A DNA stretch of 64,000 bases, taken from assembly GCA_963824225.1 (NCBI GenBank), contig CAWGOF010000003.1:2480001-2544000 (forward strand), read 5' to 3'. The notes under the pieces are model-generated. The model was not told the DNA's origin and did no database searches. It worked only from the letters and a program-made list of their open reading frames with translations. This document shows positions 57,612 to 64,000 of the stretch, piece after piece. Source of the stretch: CAWGOF01 sp963824225. GTDB lineage: Bacteria > Acidobacteriota > Polarisedimenticolia > Polarisedimenticolales > Polarisedimenticolaceae. Every line of letters starts with the position of its first letter. Positions within the stretch are counted from its first letter, which is position 1. The position numbers were made by a program, and so were the translations under genes.

Positions 57612-57877
57612 GGAAGCTGTGGATACCGTCGCGGATGGGACGTGGACGGTCTGTGAACCGCTCCCGACGGTTCGAGCTGTCTCGGTCGGCCACGGCGGGC
57701 GAGGGTCTTTTTCCGAAGCGCCTGCCGAGGTATCATCAGGTCCCTCCGAACGGCAACTGCATGGTGCACGGCGGTTTAAAGGTTTTTCCGTAGCTTCCAC
57801 AGGCCCTACAGTCTGCTACTAGTCTCTATCCCGATGAGTCGGGATTGGGAGAAGTAGGAAGTACGGCGAGGAGAGCC
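57612..57877. promoter_or_regulatory. dnaA-dnaN intergenic region with DnaA box and leader hairpin
   Basis: A 266-base gap. Near dnaA, TGTGGATAC at 57619-57627 is an inverted DnaA box with one mismatch (GTATCCACA). Near dnaN, ATCCCGA at 57828-57834 and TCGGGAT at 57839-57845 form a perfect seven-base stem with a four-base loop, 33 bases before the dnaN ATG, in a position to affect translation. A second origin part could lie here, as in bacteria with bipartite origins, but only one box was found. No gene is present. Confidence 0.55.
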
Positions 57878-59029
57878 ATGGAATTCGTCATCCACAAGAA
57901 CGAGCTGGTCCGCGAGCTGCAGACCGTGACGGGTGTGGTCGAGCGTCGGGCGACGTTGCCCATCCTGGCCAATCTTCTCCTCGAAACCACGCCCGATGGT
58001 CTCCAGGTTGGCGCTAGCGACATGGAAGTGACCATCCGCGGAACCGCGAGGGCTACGGTGGTGCGCGCGGGAAGCATCACGCTCCCGGCGGCGAAGCTCC
58101 ACGACATCGCGAAGTCCCTGCCCGATGCCGAGGTTCAGTTCAAGCTGCTCGAGCGGAACCACGTGGCGATCTCGTGTGAGCGCACGCGCTATCGGATCGC
58201 GGGCCAGGCCCGGGACGAATTCCCGGCGTTCCCCGAACCGGATCTGAAATCCGGGGTCCAACTCCCGGCTCGCGCCCTGAAGCGCATGATCGACCGGGTG
58301 TTGTTCGCCATCACCACCGAGGACCCACGCTACTCACTCAACGGCGCGTTGCTGATCCTCGAGTCCGGCAAGATCACGCTCGTGGCCACGGATGGTCACC
58401 GTCTGGCGTTCATCTCGCGGGGATCGGACGTTCGCATGCCTGGCGGGGAGATGCGAGTCATCATTCCGCGCAAGGCCCTGCACGAGGTGGCCAAGATCAT
58501 CGCGGAAGAGGGGGACGAGGCGGAGGTGGTCTTCGGGAAGTCGGACAAGCAGATCTTCTTCGCGGTCGGCCAGCACAAGCTGACCTCGAATCTGGTCGAA
58601 GGCCGGTTCCCGCGCTACGAGAACGTCATGCCGCCATCGAGCACCACGGCGCTCGTCCTTCCGACCGAGGATCTGACGCAGGCCGTACGTCGGGTGTCGC
58701 TCGTGGCTCACGAGCGGTACGGCCGAGCGGTTCGAGTCCAGCTGTCGCAAGGCAAGCTCGAGCTGTCGAGCAAGACCGAGGTCGGCGAAGCCCAGGAATC
58801 GCTCGTTGCCGACTACAGTGGCGACGAGGTGGCGATCGGGTTCAACGCGAGGTACTTGCTGGATTTCCTCGCCGTCGTCGGAACGACGCACGTGAAGCTC
58901 GAGCTGAACCCCGTACCCGCGGGCGCCAGCGAGCAGGACCGCGAGGCCGGCGACAAGCCGGGTCAGCTCCGTCCCGAAGGGGAAACCGAGTTCGATTATC
59001 GGTACGTCGTGATGCCGATGCACCTCTGA
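57878..59029 (+). CDS. dnaN: DNA polymerase III sliding clamp (beta subunit)
   Basis: A 383-residue processivity clamp made of three similar domains; VVERRATLPILANLLLE, DMEVTIRG, GALLILESGKITLVATDGHRLA and the C-terminal YRYVVMPMHL are the family landmarks. GGCGAGGAG before ATG 57878 is a good ribosome site; an in-frame ATG 33 bases upstream lies in the leader hairpin and would add residues not found in the family. A charged insert near residues 355-370 (EQDREAGDKPGQL) is unusual. Confidence 0.97.
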   Translation: MEFVIHKNELVRELQTVTGVVERRATLPILANLLLETTPDGLQVGASDMEVTIRGTARATVVRAGSITLPAAKLHDIAKSLPDAEVQFKLLERNHVAISCERTRYRIAGQARDEFPAFPEPDLKSGVQLPARALKRMIDRVLFAITTEDPRYSLNGALLILESGKITLVATDGHRLAFISRGSDVRMPGGEMRVIIPRKALHEVAKIIAEEGDEAEVVFGKSDKQIFFAVGQHKLTSNLVEGRFPRYENVMPPSSTTALVLPTEDLTQAVRRVSLVAHERYGRAVRVQLSQGKLELSSKTEVGEAQESLVADYSGDEVAIGFNARYLLDFLAVVGTTHVKLELNPVPAGASEQDREAGDKPGQLRPEGETEFDYRYVVMPMHL

Positions 59030-59051
59030 GGCGCCGACCGGCGTTTCTGCG

Positions 59052-60167
59052 GTGTGGCTGACCGGGCTCGAGGCGGACCGACTGCGAAATCTGAACGCGG
59101 TACGGATCGGTCTGGGTTCCGGGTTGACAGTCCTCGTCGGCCGGAACGGGCACGGGAAAACGAGCCTCCTCGAGGCGGTCTACCTCCTGTCGACCGGCCG
59201 CTCGTTCCGCACCGCTCGCCTGGACGACCTCGTATCGCGGACCGGCGGTCCGCTGCGAGTTGCGGGATCCGTGAGCCACCGCCTGGGGATGACCGACATC
59301 CGGGTGCTCGCAGACCACGGGGAGAGAAGCCTTCTCGTCGACGGTATCGAGGTGGAGATCGAGGGGCTGCTGGGCCACCTGGATGTCGTGGCTCTGACCG
59401 CCGAGCGAATGGACGTTCTTCGCGGTGGTCCCAGGGAACGCAGGCGGTTCCTCGACCGAGGGGTGATCGGACACACGCCATCGTTCCTGCGTGCGATCGG
59501 ATCGTACCGGAAGCTGTTGCTACAGAGGAACGCACTTCTCCGAACCGCGCGGATCGAGCGCCGCCGTCCGGCGGAGCACGAGCTCGCGGCGTGGGACGAG
59601 CGGCTCGTGGCCGCCGGGACCGTCGTGCACCAGGAACGCCGCCGATACGCCGTAGAGCTCGCGGTGCGCATGGGGGAGTCCGGCAGGGTCTTGTTTCCCG
59701 ACAACCACGGGCTGTCGCTGCATTACAGACCGTCTCCTGCAGAAGCGGCCGAAGCGGAGCCCGGGAGCTTCGCGGCCGTGTTCGCCGCGGCACTCGCCAG
59801 AGGTCGGCCGAGAGACTTGGCGATGGGCCAGACGTGCCGTGGCCCCCATCGGGACGAGCTCGCGGTCGAGCTCGATGGTCTCGATCTGCGGCACGCGGGT
59901 TCTGCTGGGCAGGTCCGGAGCGCTATGGTAGGGTTAAAGCTCGGGAAGCTCTCGTTGCTCCGTGAGCGGCGTGGCGAAGCTCCCGTGTTCTTGATGGATG
60001 ACTTCGACTCGGATCTCGATGAGGTCCGGGTACAGGCTCTGGCCGAGCACTTGAGCGGGGAGGGGATCCAGGCGCTCGTCGCCACCTCCAAGGCTGGCTT
60101 GGTCGAAAGCCTCGGGGTCTCCAGTGTGAAGGTACTGGTCGAGGACGGACAGGCGCGACCGGCCTGA
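59052..60167 (+). CDS. recF: DNA replication and repair protein RecF
   Basis: A 371-residue SMC-like ATPase that loads RecA at gaps. Walker A VGRNGHGKTSLLEAVY near residue 28, GGPRERRRFLDRGV near 130, GPHRDEL near 270 and the Walker B FLMDDFDSDLDEVR near 320 are present; the family's usual DDVxSELD is varied to DDFDSDLD. Start is GTG 59052, 22 bases after dnaN. The order dnaN-recF-gyrB is the common one. Confidence 0.95.
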   Translation: MWLTGLEADRLRNLNAVRIGLGSGLTVLVGRNGHGKTSLLEAVYLLSTGRSFRTARLDDLVSRTGGPLRVAGSVSHRLGMTDIRVLADHGERSLLVDGIEVEIEGLLGHLDVVALTAERMDVLRGGPRERRRFLDRGVIGHTPSFLRAIGSYRKLLLQRNALLRTARIERRRPAEHELAAWDERLVAAGTVVHQERRRYAVELAVRMGESGRVLFPDNHGLSLHYRPSPAEAAEAEPGSFAAVFAAALARGRPRDLAMGQTCRGPHRDELAVELDGLDLRHAGSAGQVRSAMVGLKLGKLSLLRERRGEAPVFLMDDFDSDLDEVRVQALAEHLSGEGIQALVATSKAGLVESLGVSSVKVLVEDGQARPA

Positions 60168-60277
60168 TGCATCTCGGCCGCCGTTAGCCAGTCGGACCGG
60201 AGAAGATCCGGCGGTGGACGCGCGACGGGCTCGATGGAGTCCCCGATGCGTCCGGCCGGCGGAGAAGGAACGGAACG
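60168..60277. other. Spacer between recF and gyrB
   Basis: A 110-base gap with no recognisable gene or hairpin. GGAAGGA-type purines lie just before the gyrB ATG (AAGGAACGG), giving the ribosome site. A gyrB promoter may be present but is not distinct. Confidence 0.4.
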
Positions 60278-62741
<2,464 letters not shown>

Positions 62742-62766
62742 CCGAATCGTCCGACGGGATGGCGTG

Positions 62767-64000
62767 ATGGAATCGAAGGAAAACCGACAGCCGATCACGA
62801 TCGAAGAGGAGATGAAGCGCTCGTACCTCGATTACGCGATGAGCGTGATCATGGGGCGCGCCCTGCCGGACGTCCGTGACGGGCTCAAGCCGGTGCACCG
62901 GCGCGTGCTCTACGCGATGCACGAAACGGGCAACACGAGCGACAAGCCGTACCGCAAGTCGGCGCGAACCGTCGGAACCGTGATCGGCCGGTACCACCCG
63001 CACGGGGACGCGGCGGTGTACGACACGATCGTGCGTCTGGCGCAGGACTTCTCCATGCGCTACCCGCTGGTCGACGGCCAGGGGAACTTCGGCTCGGTCG
63101 ACGGCGATCCTCCGGCGGCGATGCGCTACACCGAGATCCGCCTCGAGAAGCTCGCCGCACGAGATGCTGCGGGACATCGACAAGGAAACGGTCGATTTCG
63201 TCCCGAACTACGACGGGTCGGAGCACGAGCCGCTGCTGCTCCCGGCGGGCTTCCCGAATCTGCTGGTCAACGGATCGTCGGGGATCGCGGTCGGCATGGC
63301 CACGAACATCCCGCCGCACAACCTGGTCGAGATCGATCGACGCGCTCAAGCTGCTGGTGGACAACCCCGACGCCGACCTGGACGACCTGATGGACGCGCA
63401 TGCCCGGTCCGGACTTCCCGACGGCGGGCCTGATCTACGGCACGGCCGGTATCCGCGAGGCCTACGCCACGGGACGGGGCCGGATCATAATGCGCGGCCC
63501 GCGCGATGATCGAGCCGCACCCGACGCGCAAGGAGCGCGAGGTCATCGTGATTCGCGAGCTGCCGTACCAGGTGAACAAGGCCCAGCTCATCGAGGAGAT
63601 CGCCGAGCTCGTGCGGGACAAGCGCATCGAGGGTATCAGCGACCTGCGGGACGAGTCGGATCGCGACGGCGATGCGCGTCGTGGTCGAGCTGAAGAAGCG
63701 ACGAGGATCCGAACGTCATCCTGAACAAGCTGTTCAAGTTCACGAAGCTCGCAGAGCACGTTCGGCGTGATCTCGCTGGCGCTGGTCAACGGTCGGCCAC
63801 AACTGTTGTCGCTGAAGCAGATGCTGCGGCAGTTCCTCGACTTCCGCCGCGAGATCGTGGTCCGGCGCACGATCCACGACCTGCGCAAGGCCGAGGAGCG
63901 TGCGCACATCCTCGAAGGCCTGAAGATCGCGATCGATCACCTGGACGAGGTGGTCGCAGCTGATCCGGGCCTCGCAGGACCGCGGCCGAAGCGAAGGAGG
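62767..64000 (+). CDS. gyrA: DNA gyrase subunit A (partial, at least nine frameshifts)
   Basis: N-terminal about 408 residues; the rest is beyond the window. SYLDYAMSVIMGRALPDVRDGLKPVHRR, SARTVGTVIGRYHPHGDAAVYD and the active tyrosine in AAMRYTEIRLEK are intact in the first frame. Extra bases at about 63160, 63335, 63399, 63499, 63671, 63699, 63751, 63956 and 63984 then move the frame repeatedly; correcting each gives continuous GyrA text such as EMLRDIDKETVDFVPNYDG and GPDFPTAGLIYG. ATG 62767 is chosen over the GTG three bases upstream. No quinolone-resistance call is made, since the sequence is unreliable. Confidence 0.93.

Overview
The window is G+C-rich (about two thirds by eye) and carries the chromosomal replication origin of a Gram-negative bacterium. 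Evidence for Gram-negative envelopes: lipoprotein signals, SurA-type chaperones and a long YidC with a periplasmic domain. The order mfd-SurA pair, atpHAGDC-parB-parA-rsmG-mnmG-mnmE-jag-yidC-yidD-rnpA-rpmH | oriC | dnaA-dnaN-recF-gyrB-gyrA resembles deltaproteobacterial-grade lineages (Myxococcota, Desulfobacterota, Binatota and relatives). There is no rRNA gene here to settle this, so the taxonomy is inference.

Layout. 1-21.5 kb is an accessory, mostly minus-strand region: a nucleotide-sugar epimerase fragment, an M1 peptidase with a coupled membrane protein, a Uma2-type nuclease, a glutamate-cysteine-ligase-like protein fused to CBS domains, a macrodomain protein, a HIT protein, a PQQ-propeller protein, a DUF885 protein, a CocE-type hydrolase, a GT39-like enzyme with a cyclase-fold partner, a CAAX-type protease with an Mpo1-like protein, a proline-iminopeptidase-like lipoprotein, a MauG-type di-heme protein with a TPR protein, RmlC and L-2-hydroxyglutarate oxidase. 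21.6-26.3 kb is the complete PrkA kinase-YeaH-SpoVR stress unit. 26.3-30.5 kb is a signalling island: a hybrid sensor kinase divergent from a HTH-TPR regulator that is followed by a 33-codon gene for a short exported peptide. This layout resembles RRNPP peptide quorum-sensing systems and is my main candidate for something undescribed. 30.5-33.6 kb is a coupled trmFO-xerC-suhB unit. 33.6-46.6 kb (minus) carries an Hfq-like gene, two SurA-type isomerases, mfd, a glycosyltransferase, a LivJ-type binding protein and the F1 part of ATP synthase. 46.6-55.8 kb (minus) carries chromosome partition, tRNA modification and membrane insertion genes. 56.2-64 kb (plus) carries dnaA, dnaN, recF, gyrB and gyrA.

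Strand polarity flips at about 56 kb, next to a strongly AT-rich stretch and an inverted pair of DnaA boxes, which marks oriC. One excellent parS site lies directly upstream of parA and a second, near-perfect one lies inside rsmG.

Sequence quality matters. Seven genes (the CocE hydrolase, prkA, yeaH, spoVR, atpA, gyrB, gyrA) are broken by about 33 frameshifts counted by hand. About 29 of them are +1 insertions at a codon boundary, often looking as if two alternative third-position bases were both written out. I read these as consensus errors in a metagenome-type assembly, not as pseudogenes. The coordinates given for these genes span the repaired reading frames.
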